DNA from: Porticoccaceae bacterium
GTDB lineage: Bacteria > Pseudomonadota > Gammaproteobacteria > Pseudomonadales > Porticoccaceae
DNA: 59,862 nt
Direction of reading: 5' to 3'
Assembly: GCA_029254005.1 (NCBI GenBank)
Contig: JAQWYJ010000018.1
Location: 1-59,862, forward strand
Positions 45,669 to 54,379 of this stretch are shown piece by piece. A model generated the notes under the pieces. It had not been told where the DNA came from and did not search any database. It saw nothing but the letters and a program-made list of their open reading frames with translations. The position numbers and the translations under genes are program-made. Position 1 is the first letter of the stretch. Every line of letters starts with the position of its first letter.

Positions 45669-45699
45669 TGCAATAGTTTATTATTGTCCAAGTATTGCA
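45669..45699. promoter_or_regulatory. Inverted repeat in the amidohydrolase/hydrolase divergent spacer
   Basis: TGCAATA (45669-45675) and TATTGCA (45693-45699) are exact reverse complements spaced by 17 bases, near the middle of the divergent spacer. The placement fits a site controlling both genes. No regulator gene is adjacent, so this is tentative. Confidence 0.35.
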
Positions 45700-45774
45700 C
45701 TAACCAGAAATTCGCGTCAAGTATTCAGAACCCAAAGCCTGCCGATAAAGGCTATTTAGAAAGGAAAGCGCCTC

Positions 45775-46680
45775 ATGCCGTTTGATCCCTCCAACATATC
45801 ATCTCAAGTTCAGCAATGGCGACAACGAGGCGAAATTTTGCCGCTGCTTGGGCGATCAATTTTTGTCATTGACGAGGGCAGCCATGATCTACCAGTCATT
45901 GTATTAGTCCATGGGTTTCCAACATCGAGTTGGGACTGGTATCCTATTTGGGATACCCTTGGGGAAAACTATCGTTTGATTGCTTTAGATATGTTGGGTT
46001 TTGGATTTTCCGAAAAACCCAATAACCGAGACTATAGCATTCATGGACAAGCAGACATTGTGGAAGCCTTAGTGGAGGTCAAGGGCCTTAATCAGTTTCA
46101 TGTGTTGGCCCATGATTATGGCGATACGGTAGCCCAGGAATTGTTAGCGCGACAAACAGAGCATTCTAGTGCAGGAATATGGCTTTCCTGCTGCTTCCTT
46201 AATGGAGGACTATTTCCAGAAACACATAAGGCACTGTTAACACAAAAGCTGTTGCTTAGCCCAGTGGGGAAGTTTGTTAATCGCTTCACTGGATACTCTA
46301 AATTTAGACAAAACTTTAGCTCTGTTTTCGGCCGCGATACTAAACCGACTGAACAAAATTTACATGATTTTTGGTGGCTTATTAATATTAATGATGGCAA
46401 GCATCTATTCCATAACTTAATTACTTATATGAGTGACAGAATTAAGCATCGAGATCGATGGGTAACTGCCTTGCAAACGGCCTCTATGCCTTTGGCTTTG
46501 ATTAATGGTTCCATAGACCCAGTTTCCGGTGCTCACATGGTTGCTCGATACAAAACCTTGTCATGCCGACTAGATTACTGTGCAGAGCTTCCACTAATTG
46601 GACACTATCCACAAGTCGAGGCTCCTGAAGGGGTTATGCAGCATTACATAACCTTTATTGAAGATATCATCAAAAACTAG
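45775..46680 (+). CDS. Haloalkane dehalogenase-like alpha/beta hydrolase
   Basis: The 301-residue product has HGFPTSSWDW (46-55), LDMLGFGFSEKP (71-82) and the nucleophile elbow AHDYGDTVA with Asp114. An aspartate here is the mark of haloalkane dehalogenases, epoxide hydrolases and fluoroacetate dehalogenases rather than esterases. The C-terminal parts include NGSIDPVSGAHM and LIGHYPQVEAPEG with the likely catalytic histidine. AAAGGAAAG lies upstream of the ATG. The broader group (MEST-like) has many members with unknown substrates. It is divergent from the amidohydrolase gene. Confidence 0.87.
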   Translation: MPFDPSNISSQVQQWRQRGEILPLLGRSIFVIDEGSHDLPVIVLVHGFPTSSWDWYPIWDTLGENYRLIALDMLGFGFSEKPNNRDYSIHGQADIVEALVEVKGLNQFHVLAHDYGDTVAQELLARQTEHSSAGIWLSCCFLNGGLFPETHKALLTQKLLLSPVGKFVNRFTGYSKFRQNFSSVFGRDTKPTEQNLHDFWWLININDGKHLFHNLITYMSDRIKHRDRWVTALQTASMPLALINGSIDPVSGAHMVARYKTLSCRLDYCAELPLIGHYPQVEAPEGVMQHYITFIEDIIKN

Positions 46681-46954
46681 ATGGCAGGTAATGGCGCCGG
46701 CTAAGCAGACTGTTTACTGGGAGCTAATAAGCTTATTCGCAACAATATTTGTTTATTTCCATATTGGTCTGAAACATTAGCATTAAACGTGTAACCTTGA
46801 GTTTTTAAACCTGAAATAACCTTTAGACTGTTTTTGTTGATTATTTATCCACTACGTTTTTTTGGTAACGAACAGCAAATAAGAAACATAAAAAATCTCT
46901 ATTTTATTTCATGAAATCCAACATGAGGGCGCTAGTCTGGGTGGGCAGACAATC

Positions 46955-47960
46955 ATGACATCAACCAATTTTCTTAGACTATTAGTATATCGGCCACTTA
47001 AATGGTTAATCTACATCCTTATATACTTGCCTAACGTGGCGTTTGAAGCAGAAGCAAGTAGACATTATGTGTCTCAGTATGTGGACTTTGATGAAGTCAA
47101 AATACACTATGTGACCACTAATCAGTTCAATAATTCCGACAAACAAGACCAACCTCTGATGCTGTTTCCTCATGGTTTTCCACATTTTTGGTACTCTTAG
47201 AATAATCAACTAAGCGCGTTTGACGATGAGTTTAGAGTGGCGACGATGGATAGTCGCGGTTATAACCTTTCTTCTAAACCCCAACATATCAGTGATGATA
47301 AAATTTCAAAACTAGTTGAGGACGTCAACCGGCTGTCCGAGCAACTTTCACCCAACCAAAAAAAATCGTCCTGGTTAGGTATGACTGGAGGGCTGCACAG
47401 CTTGGGATTTTGCTCAAAAATACCCAAATAAAGGGGGCAAGCTAATCGTTGAAAACGTGCCACCGCTAAATTTGCTACTGCACTTTTTACAAACGCACTA
47501 GGAGTAGCGCCAAGCCTCCTCATATATTGCTAGGATTAATTCTCAACAGGGTCTAGAGTCCCTGATTGCTGAGGATTATGTGCTCATGGTGAGTTTATTT
47601 CATCGACTAGTAACTCAGGGCCGGCTCATAAATCATGATATTGCAATGTATAAACAGGCATGGAGCCAGCCAAAGGCAATTGAGAGCAGTATTAACTGGG
47701 ACAAGGCTAATCTTCCGCGTTCTGATGATGTTAGTGAGGCTGACTTTTGGCCTCAGCAAGAGTCGCGCATTAATGACGTCCCAGCGCTACTAATTTGGGG
47801 CGCAGATGATAGGGTATTTTCAGGAGATTTTTTAACGGTAATCCCACAATATGCGGCAGATGTGAGAATTCACATTTCCCCAAATACTGGACAATCGCCT
47901 TTGATTGAAAAATCTGATCTTTTCAATCAAGCGGTGAGAAACGTTATTAGCGATAAATAG
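46955..47960 (+). pseudogene. Broken epoxide hydrolase-like gene
   Basis: Fragments of one alpha/beta hydrolase occur in order. The N-terminal part (46955-47197) has a membrane segment, FDEVKIHYVTTNQF and LFPHGFPHFWYS, and then TAG where homologs have the tryptophan of HGFPxFWYSW. The same frame continues NQLSAFDDEFRVATMDSRGYNLSSKPQ, then shifts. In another frame AWDFAQKYP-like and VENVPPLN segments follow with further stops. The C-terminal part (47580-47960) has VPALLIWGADDRVFSGDF and ends normally. There are thus at least one nonsense mutation, one frameshift near 47385-47400, and stops around 47503-47510. The product cannot be functional. Confidence 0.85.
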
Positions 47961-47979
47961 GTTAAGCCCTAAAAATACG

Positions 47980-48008
47980 GAGGCCAAGACATTTTTGTCG
48001 TTAGCCTC
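47980..48008. terminator. Hairpin after the SDR gene and the broken hydrolase gene
   Basis: GAGGC-CAA-GACA pairs with TGTC-GTTA-GCCTC around a TTTT loop, with one small internal loop. On the minus strand it is followed three bases later by a run of five T residues (complement of 47971-47975), so it probably ends the SDR transcript. Confidence 0.55.
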
Positions 48009-48078
48009 TATATAAAAAAATTTTATCGTAAACTTGATCTTTTTAACGTTTAACTATCACCAATCTTTTGGTTAGACT

Positions 48079-48825
48079 CTAAAAATGAATATGGCCGGTG
48101 CTACCACCATCAACTACCAAATGACCACCATTGACCAAACTTGCCATTGGGCTGGATAAAAAAGTCACCACCTGAGCAATTTCTTCCGGCGTTCCCAGGG
48201 TTCCGCGAGGATTGCGTCGAAGAACGCCTTTAAAAGCCTCTGGGTTATTAATTCTCAAATTATCCCAATTACCTCCTTTGAAGATAATATCTCCTGGGGA
48301 TACTGTGTTTACCCGGACAGCGTCTTTTATAAGCATTTTCGACAACGTTTTCATATAGTGGGTCATTGCTGCCTTTGCCGCACCATAGGGTGGTAGTTGA
48401 GGTGTCGCAATAACTCCTGCCATCGAACTAATATAAATAATTGACCCATTGTCTGACTGTTTCACCCATGGTAACGCTGCATCAATGCTAGACACAGTCG
48501 AGAGAATGTCGGTGTTAACCGCGTCCATCCATTTACCCGACATTGGACTCACATTGGCTACAAAAATATCAATACCTCCTAGGGCTTCAGCACTCTGATT
48601 CACCCATTGCTGAAATGCCTCTTTGTGGGTAATGTCAACCGCTCCACCCACGCTCTTAACCGGATATACTGATAACTCTTCCAATGTTTCATCAACTTTT
48701 TCTTGACGACGTGAACAAATAGCCACATTGACGCCTTCTTTTGCCAATGACAATGCAATTGCCTTTCCAATACCTGCGGTACTGCCTGTGATCACCGCGT
48801 TCAATCCCTTTAAACCTAAATCCAT
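48079..48825 (-). CDS. Short-chain dehydrogenase/reductase (SDR)
   Basis: The ATG at 48825 is preferred over one 15 bases earlier because AGGAG lies 7 bases upstream and the product then starts MDLGLKGLNAVITG. It has 248 residues, typical of classical SDRs. Motifs: GSTAGIGKA (NAD(P) loop, 14-22), VANVSP in place of NNAG, the catalytic serine in IIYISSMAG, YGAAK (Tyr and Lys), and VSPGDI. The replacement of NNAG by ANVSP is seen in some ketone reductases. The substrate is unknown. It lies in the decaying catabolic segment. Confidence 0.9.
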   Translation of the reverse strand: MDLGLKGLNAVITGSTAGIGKAIALSLAKEGVNVAICSRRQEKVDETLEELSVYPVKSVGGAVDITHKEAFQQWVNQSAEALGGIDIFVANVSPMSGKWMDAVNTDILSTVSSIDAALPWVKQSDNGSIIYISSMAGVIATPQLPPYGAAKAAMTHYMKTLSKMLIKDAVRVNTVSPGDIIFKGGNWDNLRINNPEAFKGVLRRNPRGTLGTPEEIAQVVTFLSSPMASLVNGGHLVVDGGSTGHIHF

Positions 48826-49627
48826 TTTTTTACTCCTCATTTTTTTATTTTGTTGTGCCTGTGTTTTTTCGCCAACCTATTCGCAAAATACTGACCCTCT
48901 TGCGACTTGCATAGCATTATGAGTGCGACAGCAAGATCACCTGAATCAGACGGTATGAGCGATATTTCAAGTGTATAAAACAAAAATACTAGATAAAACC
49001 AACTCACCTAACTAAAGGAAAATCTTTTTTATTATAAATATCGTCAATAACGATAACTTTTGAGCCCCCTCAGGTCAATCTAATTATAAAAAATCATCAT
49101 TTATTGACGCATAAAACATAGCTAGAATCTGCTCACACTATATCCACATTTGAGGCTATCTATTCATATTTTTGACTAAAATGTATCTTCAACGTTTAAT
49201 CTTGGCATACGTGTAGATGCATAAATAAAATTAATATTTAAAGGCCCTTGGTTTCATTTGATTACCAAAATACACGCGTGAATATAGTGATCATTAAAGG
49301 CTAGTAACCTTTTATACAATAATTGAAGTTTGTCCACTAAGATCAAGTCTAGGAAGAATTAAGAAACTTTTATAAATAAAGATCAAAGTTGTTGTTTAGC
49401 GCCAATTTGAATGTCCCATGAACACACAATAAAAACGTCTTATTGGTGCCATTTGGAAACAAGGTCTGCATCTATATTTTAGCATCAGGACACTGATCCT
49501 CATCCTACTGTCAGAGTTGAGTATGGCAAATAACCATCAAGAGAGTATCGACTTTTAAATTGGGCAAGACCGCTTTAATACTCACTGTGCTGCTTACCAC
49601 TCGGGCGTAACATCCGGGCCACTAAAA
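48826..49627. other. AT-rich spacer with no recognisable gene
   Basis: About 800 bases with dense stops in all frames. A short frame from 49520 (MANNHQESIDF) and a hydrophobic piece near 49558-49611 (LGKTALILTVLLTT) may be traces of the gene whose later part is recognisable from 49628. No repeat, tRNA or mobile-element end was found. Confidence 0.45.
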
Positions 49628-49988
49628 ATGGAAGCGTTAAGATTGTTTGCGCCAAAGTATATTATAACCTCTCTTATTAGCGTCATAATGAGTACTATTG
49701 GACTGCCACTATTACCAGCACAACTATTATGGGTGTTAACCATATTAGTTTGTCGGTTAAAGATCTGGAGCCACCTTGGCCTTCTATCAGCAGAGCACCC
49801 AGCTCAAAGTGATTAGCCGAGAGAAGGTGTCTAACAGAACAGCGGCTGACTGTTTATTTGGCAGGGCTGGTATTAATATCGCCGCTATTTGCCAGCAATG
49901 GCTCTGCAGCGAGTCTGTCAATCAAGGGGCCATGCTCTTTTATCTGTCCAAGCTAGAAATGAGTTACAAGCCAAACAAACTGCGCTAG
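49628..49988 (+). pseudogene. Frameshifted VOC (glyoxalase-fold) gene with signal peptide
   Basis: Three adjacent plus-strand frames together give one protein. 49628 onward: a signal-like segment (MEALRLFAPKYIITSLISVI...LPLLPAQ). 49729-49770: MGVNHISLSVKDLE. 49770-49988: ATLAFYQQSTQLKVISREK...AADCLFGRAGIN. The join at 49770 is exact: GAG and GCC would read through if one G had not been lost (DLEATLAFY is the classic VOC start). Each step moves the frame the same way, as two single-base deletions would. The rest of the VOC domain is not recognisable, so the gene is dead. Confidence 0.65.
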
Positions 49989-50398
49989 AGTTTTACCACT
50001 TTGGGCAGCTTGATGTTACCACTTCCTTAAGCGTCTATACTCCCGTGTGAGTGGATCTTGAAGCAAGGGCATTACACTGGGATAATAATTATAATCCGGC
50101 GCTTTGCTATCACCAATCTCTCGACTTAGCCGCTCCATACTAACCGCTGATGCACCTCTGATTTGTGATCAGCCTAGTAGTATGATCTAGAATCATAGAC
50201 TTTCTCGCCTTTGGCGATAACCTAATTCGTGCCCTATCTTTTTTCACTACTTTTTTTTCATATTCTATACAAATTTAAAGAATTTTGAATTATGGTATCA
50301 TTTCGAATTCTTAAAATGCCAAGTTAAAATCAACCAACAATAGTTCGTTGTATGTGCTTATAACTCTTATAATTTCGTGAAGAACGCTAAGGTAATCA
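49989..50398. other. Degenerate, formerly coding stretch and AT-rich leader
   Basis: The frame shifted by one from the VOC remnant reads NELQAKQTALEFYHFGQLDVTTSLSVYTPV and stops near 50048. After that, DLEARALHWDNNYNPALCYHQSLDL follows to another stop. The composition looks like decayed coding sequence, but I do not recognise the family. From about 50210 the DNA is AT-rich and probably carries the promoter of the VF530 gene. Confidence 0.35.
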
Positions 50399-50677
50399 AT
50401 GCTTGAAAATCAACCCAATAATCCATTACATGGAATTACCTTAGAAAATGTCATCACTCGGCTTGAAGGACACTTTGGATGGGGCGGACTTGCACAACAA
50501 GTTAACATTAACTGCTTTAAGAGCAACCCTTCGGTTAAGTCTTCGTTAAAATTTTTACGCCGAACGCCATGGGCAAGAGACAAGGTTGAACAACTGTATC
50601 TCTCTACTTTTAGAGAGCCCTCTCCTTCCCCTTGGGGTGAAAGAACAATAAACGGCAGCAGAAAAGTTGCAAGATAG
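50399..50677 (+). CDS. VF530 family (DUF2132) protein with unusual C-terminal tail
   Basis: The 92-residue product matches the small VF530/DUF2132 family, proposed to bind DNA from its structure: QPNNPLHGITLENVITRLEGHFGW, VNINCFKSNPSVKSSLKFLRRTPWAR and KVEQLYL. The family is usually about 70-80 residues. The last 22 (FREPSPSPWGERTINGSRKVAR) have no family counterpart and look like read-through into other sequence. AAGG lies 7 bases upstream of the ATG. The DUF2306 gene follows closely. Confidence 0.88.
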   Translation: MLENQPNNPLHGITLENVITRLEGHFGWGGLAQQVNINCFKSNPSVKSSLKFLRRTPWARDKVEQLYLSTFREPSPSPWGERTINGSRKVAR

Positions 50678-50696
50678 ACCAAAATAGGATTTTTTG

Positions 50697-51083
50697 GTGA
50701 TATACACACAATTAACCTACCTACATCTTGCCACACTAACCCCGGCATTTTTTTTGGGGACCTTCTTGCTGTTTAGGGCTAAAGGGACCTCAGTGCACAG
50801 GATGCTAGGGAAGCTTTATATGGGTTTAATGCTTTTAACTGCGATGGTGACACTTTTTATGCCAGCGCAGGTGGGTCCAACACTTTTTAATCACTTTGGT
50901 TACCTGCATTTGTTGAGCTTTTTAGTTCTTCGTACGGTTCCCGCTGCCTATATCGCAGCACGTCGGGGCAAAATTAAAGTCCATAGACGTCACATGATTG
51001 GAATGTACATTGGCAGTCTTCTTCTCGCCGGTAGCTTTTCATTTATGCCAGGTCGACTTCTGCACACTTGGCTGTTTAACTAG
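50697..51083 (+). CDS. DUF2306-type small membrane protein
   Basis: With the GTG at 50697 (AGGA 7 bases upstream) the product has 128 residues and four membrane segments at about 9-27, 44-60, 67-88 and 104-122. Conserved histidines occur in SVHRMLGKLYM and KVHRRHMIGMYIG, as in DUF2306 proteins. The function is unknown; heme or quinone interaction has been guessed for such histidine-bearing four-helix proteins. A TTG three bases earlier is an alternative start. Confidence 0.75.
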   Translation: MIYTQLTYLHLATLTPAFFLGTFLLFRAKGTSVHRMLGKLYMGLMLLTAMVTLFMPAQVGPTLFNHFGYLHLLSFLVLRTVPAAYIAARRGKIKVHRRHMIGMYIGSLLLAGSFSFMPGRLLHTWLFN

Positions 51084-51099
51084 TTAGGGAAGCTTTTCT

Positions 51100-51126
51100 T
51101 GCTACTGCTCAGCGCAAGCAGTAGCA
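51100..51126 (+). terminator. Strong hairpin between the DUF2306 gene and modA
   Basis: A perfect 10-bp stem (TGCTACTGCT at 51100-51109, AGCAGTAGCA at 51117-51126) with a 7-base loop. No T tract follows. The 3' arm includes the first two bases of the ATG at 51125, a possible modA start in another frame. It could be a 3' end for the DUF2306 transcript or a translational control element for modA. Confidence 0.45.
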
Positions 51127-51247
51127 TGGTCAAAAAATTAACTACTGGATTGATGCCACTATTAAACTTGTTTTTATACGCAGTGTTCTTGGGCTAATCT
51201 TACTGGGGTGTGCACACAATATAGCTGCGGAGACTATTCGAATCGCT

Positions 51248-51925
51248 GTGGCGAGCAATTTTGCTGTGCCAATTAAAGCCATAACCAAGGTATTTAAAGA
51301 AAAAACCGGGCATAACGTCATCCTTGCATTTGGCTCCACAGGAAAACATTATGCACAAATAACTCATGGCGCTCCTTTCGATATTTTTTTAGCTGCAGAT
51401 AAAGAACGCCCGCGGCTATTGGAGAGGTCGGGTCTTATTGTTGATAATAGTCGCTTCACCTATGCTAGAGGCTCGTTAATATTATGGGCACCAGAGAGAT
51501 CTTTTGATAGTCTTGATGCAGCCATTCGAAACATTTCCTCAAATGATTTTGTGGCCATTGCCAATCCTAAATTATCCCCCTATGGCTTAGCTGCAAAACA
51601 GGTACTACAGAGGATGGGGCTTTGGCTACCGTTGCAAGCCAAAATTGTTCGCGGAGAAAATATCGCCCAAGCCTTTCAATTTGTTTCAACAGGCAATGCT
51701 AATGTAGGTTTTATCGCTGGCTCACAACTAACTGAAAATTTGTTAGGACAGGCAAATACATTTTGGTCGCTACCGCCATCTCTTTATAGCCCTATTGATC
51801 AGCAAGCAGTACTATTAAAAACATCTAAACTAAGGGCATTGAACGTTTCGAAAGAATTTTTAGCCTTCCTAAAAAGCACTGAAGGAAAAGAAATCATACA
51901 AAAGCATGGATATAGATTCCCATGA
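51248..51925 (+). CDS. modA: Molybdate ABC transporter substrate-binding protein (start unclear)
   Basis: Periplasmic molybdate-binding protein. From the first canonical codon in frame (GTG 51248) the product has 225 residues and begins inside the mature domain. Motifs: AVASNFAVPIKAI, LAFGSTGKHYAQI (oxyanion contact), GAPFDIFLAAD, VAIANPKLSPYGLAAKQVL and GNANVGFIAGSQL. The frame continues upstream and encodes KLVFIRSVLGLILLGCAHNIAAETIR, a good signal peptide, without ATG, GTG or TTG before the TAG at 51122-51124. Either an ATT (51161) is used or a frameshift has cut the N-terminus off from an ATG at 51125. modB overlaps by 4 bases. Confidence 0.9.
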   Translation: MASNFAVPIKAITKVFKEKTGHNVILAFGSTGKHYAQITHGAPFDIFLAADKERPRLLERSGLIVDNSRFTYARGSLILWAPERSFDSLDAAIRNISSNDFVAIANPKLSPYGLAAKQVLQRMGLWLPLQAKIVRGENIAQAFQFVSTGNANVGFIAGSQLTENLLGQANTFWSLPPSLYSPIDQQAVLLKTSKLRALNVSKEFLAFLKSTEGKEIIQKHGYRFP

Positions 51926-52605
51926 TACTGAGTGATCAGGATTTTACTGCACTTTTTGTGACGCTTAAATTAGCATCTATAAGCACGATTATTTTATTGA
52001 TTTTAGGAACACCTCTGGCGTGGTGGCTAGCCCGCAGTCAGTGGCGTTTTAAGTATGTAGTTGAGGCTATTATTGCCCTTCCACTGATTTTACCGCCTAC
52101 TGTGCTTGGCTTTTATTTGCTCATTTCGCTGGGGCCCAATGGTCCCCTAGGCAGTTTACTTAAAATGCTAGGTGCTGCACCATTACCATTCACTTTCATA
52201 GGACTGGTAATCGGTTCAGTCTTTTATTCTATGCCTTTTGTGGTTCAGCCACTGCAAACCGCCTTTAGTGGGATTGGTCAAAGACCTCTAGAAGTCGCTG
52301 CTACGCTTGGGGCGTCGCGCCTAGATCGCTTCGTAACAATAGTTCTGCCAATGGCAAGACCAGGCTTTATTACCGCTAGTGTTTTAGGTTTTGCCCATAC
52401 CCTTGGTGAGTTTGGTGTAGTATTAATGATAGGTGGCAACATTCCTGGGACTACTCAGGTAGTATCCATTGCTATTTATGACCATGTAGAGGCTTTAGAG
52501 TACTCCCAAGCACATGGGCTGGCAGGCACTCTGTTAATTTTATCATTTACGCTGCTCATGATTGTTTATGGTGCTAACCGCCGTTATGCAGTAGGTCACC
52601 CATGA
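51922..52605 (+). CDS. modB: Molybdate ABC transporter permease
   Basis: Inner-membrane channel of the molybdate importer. The 227-residue product has five membrane segments. The permease EAA-type loop contacting ModC is EVAATLGASRLDRFVTIVLPMARPGFI, and GFAHTLGEFGVVLMIGGNIPGTTQV follows, both typical of ModB. Its ends overlap modA and modC by 4 bases each, so the three are translationally coupled. Confidence 0.97.
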   Translation: MILSDQDFTALFVTLKLASISTIILLILGTPLAWWLARSQWRFKYVVEAIIALPLILPPTVLGFYLLISLGPNGPLGSLLKMLGAAPLPFTFIGLVIGSVFYSMPFVVQPLQTAFSGIGQRPLEVAATLGASRLDRFVTIVLPMARPGFITASVLGFAHTLGEFGVVLMIGGNIPGTTQVVSIAIYDHVEALEYSQAHGLAGTLLILSFTLLMIVYGANRRYAVGHP

Positions 52606-53669
52606 GCATTGATGTACGCTTTAATATTCAACGCGGCGATTTTAATCTCGTCATAAACACCGTGATCCCCAACAAAGGTGTTACGGCAATTTTCGGACCC
52701 TCTGGCAGTGGAAAGACCACCTTGTTGCGTGCCATATCAGGACTTGAGCAATGCGAAGATGGTTATCTCAAAGTGGGCGAAACAGTATGGCAAGACAACT
52801 GTTGGTTTGTGCCTACTTACAAACGAAAAATAGCTTATGTATTTCAAGAACCTAGTTTGTTTAGTCATCTTAATGTCCAAAATAATATTAACTATGGCAT
52901 GACTAGGGCTAAGTGCAGAAACTCCGTAGATAAGCTTCAATACACTATTGAACTTCTACAAATTAGTCATTTACTAGAGCGTATGCCTTGGCAGTTATCT
53001 GGCGGAGAACAGCAACGGGTTGCTATAGCACGAGCCCTAGCTGCAGATCCAACAATGCTGCTCTTAGACGAGCCATTAGCTGCTTTAGGTGATGAGCAAA
53101 AAGCTGCAATCTTACCTTTTCTTGAGTCGGTTTATAAAACATTAGCAATCCCAGTACTCTATGTTAGTCACTCTCGAGAGGAGGTGGCATGTTTAGCCGA
53201 TCATTTGCTGCTACTGGATCATGGTCGAGTCCATGCTGCAGGCACAGTACAAGATATTTTCACTGATATAGACCTGCCGCTGGCCCATCAAACGGGCGCT
53301 GAAAGTATTATTGAAGCTACAGTAGCCGGTTATGATACAAGCTTTGGTCTAGTACAACTGAAGTTTTCAGGAGGGACATTTTCAGTTGCCTCAGCATCAT
53401 TACCAGCTCATTCAAATGTTCGCATACAGGTACTAGCACGAGATGTTAGTATCACCCTTGAAAGACAAAAAAATACCAGTATTCTTAACATTATTGCAGT
53501 AACCATTGATAGAATTGAGCCAGAAAAAAACGCTCAAATGATTCTTCGATTAATAGCGGGAAATACTGTGCTTCTGTCGAGAATTAGTTGTAAGTCCGCT
53601 TATGATCTTGACCTTAAAAAAGGTGACAAGGTTTACGCTCAGATTAAGAGTGCATCATTGTTAATCTAA
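52602..53669 (+). CDS. modC: Molybdate ABC transporter ATP-binding protein
   Basis: ATPase that drives molybdate import. The 355-residue product has Walker A GPSGSGKTT (32-40), Q-loop YVFQEPSLF, signature LSGGEQQRVAIARAL, Walker B MLLLDEPLAAL, the H-loop in VLYVSHSREE, and a C-terminal TOBE/Mop oxyanion-sensing domain (about 290-353, with RIEPEKNAQMILRLIAG). No ModE regulator or moa/moe genes lie nearby. Confidence 0.97.
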   Translation: MSIDVRFNIQRGDFNLVINTVIPNKGVTAIFGPSGSGKTTLLRAISGLEQCEDGYLKVGETVWQDNCWFVPTYKRKIAYVFQEPSLFSHLNVQNNINYGMTRAKCRNSVDKLQYTIELLQISHLLERMPWQLSGGEQQRVAIARALAADPTMLLLDEPLAALGDEQKAAILPFLESVYKTLAIPVLYVSHSREEVACLADHLLLLDHGRVHAAGTVQDIFTDIDLPLAHQTGAESIIEATVAGYDTSFGLVQLKFSGGTFSVASASLPAHSNVRIQVLARDVSITLERQKNTSILNIIAVTIDRIEPEKNAQMILRLIAGNTVLLSRISCKSAYDLDLKKGDKVYAQIKSASLLI

Positions 53670-53800
53670 TAGCCTAAGGGAAAATCATAATTCTGGTGCC
53701 TACAATTTTTATCAACTGCTACAGTGTGACAGGGGTGCAATTATTGAAGTTAGGCGAGCTATATTTATGCCATCACCACAGACTAAAATAAGGATTATTT

Positions 53801-54340
53801 ATGAACGTATTAGCCTTCGGTGCAAGTACTAGCACAACATCGATTAATAAGACTCTAGCTAACTACACCGCTAACTTAATTACCAATGCAACGGTCGAAC
53901 TTTTAGATTTAAATGACTACGAACTTCCGCTGTTTAGCGAAAACAAAGAAAACGAAATTGGCCGGCCGGCCAACGCTCAAGCATTTTTTGACAAAATAGC
54001 TAATAGTGATATTTTAGTGATTTCTTTTGCTGAACATAATGGCTCTTACACTGCAGCATACAAAAATCTGTTTGATTGGTGTTCTCGCATTGATCAAAAA
54101 GTATTTCAAAATAAACCTATGATTTTACTGGCTACCTCGCCCGGGGCAGGGGGTGCGAAAAGTGTTCTTAGCGCGGCAAATAACTCAGCATCCTACTTTT
54201 CTGGACACCCTGTAGCGGCTATTTCGGTACCGTTGTTTTATGAGAAATTTGATTCAATCGCAGGTGTTGTTACAGATGAGAAATTGGTAATTGCACTTAC
54301 TGATGCGGCCATATTAGCCCTGCAGGCAGCAGCTAAGTAA
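53801..54340 (+). CDS. NADPH-dependent FMN reductase family protein
   Basis: Flavodoxin-fold reductase. The 179-residue product has FGASTSTTSINKTLANY (phosphate-binding loop, 6-22), LDLNDYELPLFSE, ILVISFAEHNGSYTAAYKNLFDW (family motif near the flavin) and ATSPGAGGA. AAGGA lies 7 bases before the ATG. Relatives reduce FMN, azo dyes or quinones. The physiological acceptor is not clear. Confidence 0.9.
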   Translation: MNVLAFGASTSTTSINKTLANYTANLITNATVELLDLNDYELPLFSENKENEIGRPANAQAFFDKIANSDILVISFAEHNGSYTAAYKNLFDWCSRIDQKVFQNKPMILLATSPGAGGAKSVLSAANNSASYFSGHPVAAISVPLFYEKFDSIAGVVTDEKLVIALTDAAILALQAAAK

Positions 54341-54379
54341 TATGATTAATGATATGTTTTGAGAGAAAGGTAATCGGGT

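Noticed and set aside
49628-49816. 62-codon frame as an intact gene
   Set aside because: It is the signal-peptide part of the frameshifted VOC gene; the VOC domain continues in other frames.
51084-51170. Molybdenum-cofactor riboswitch before modA
   Set aside because: Only one simple hairpin is present; the multi-helix Moco fold is not recognisable in the short spacer.
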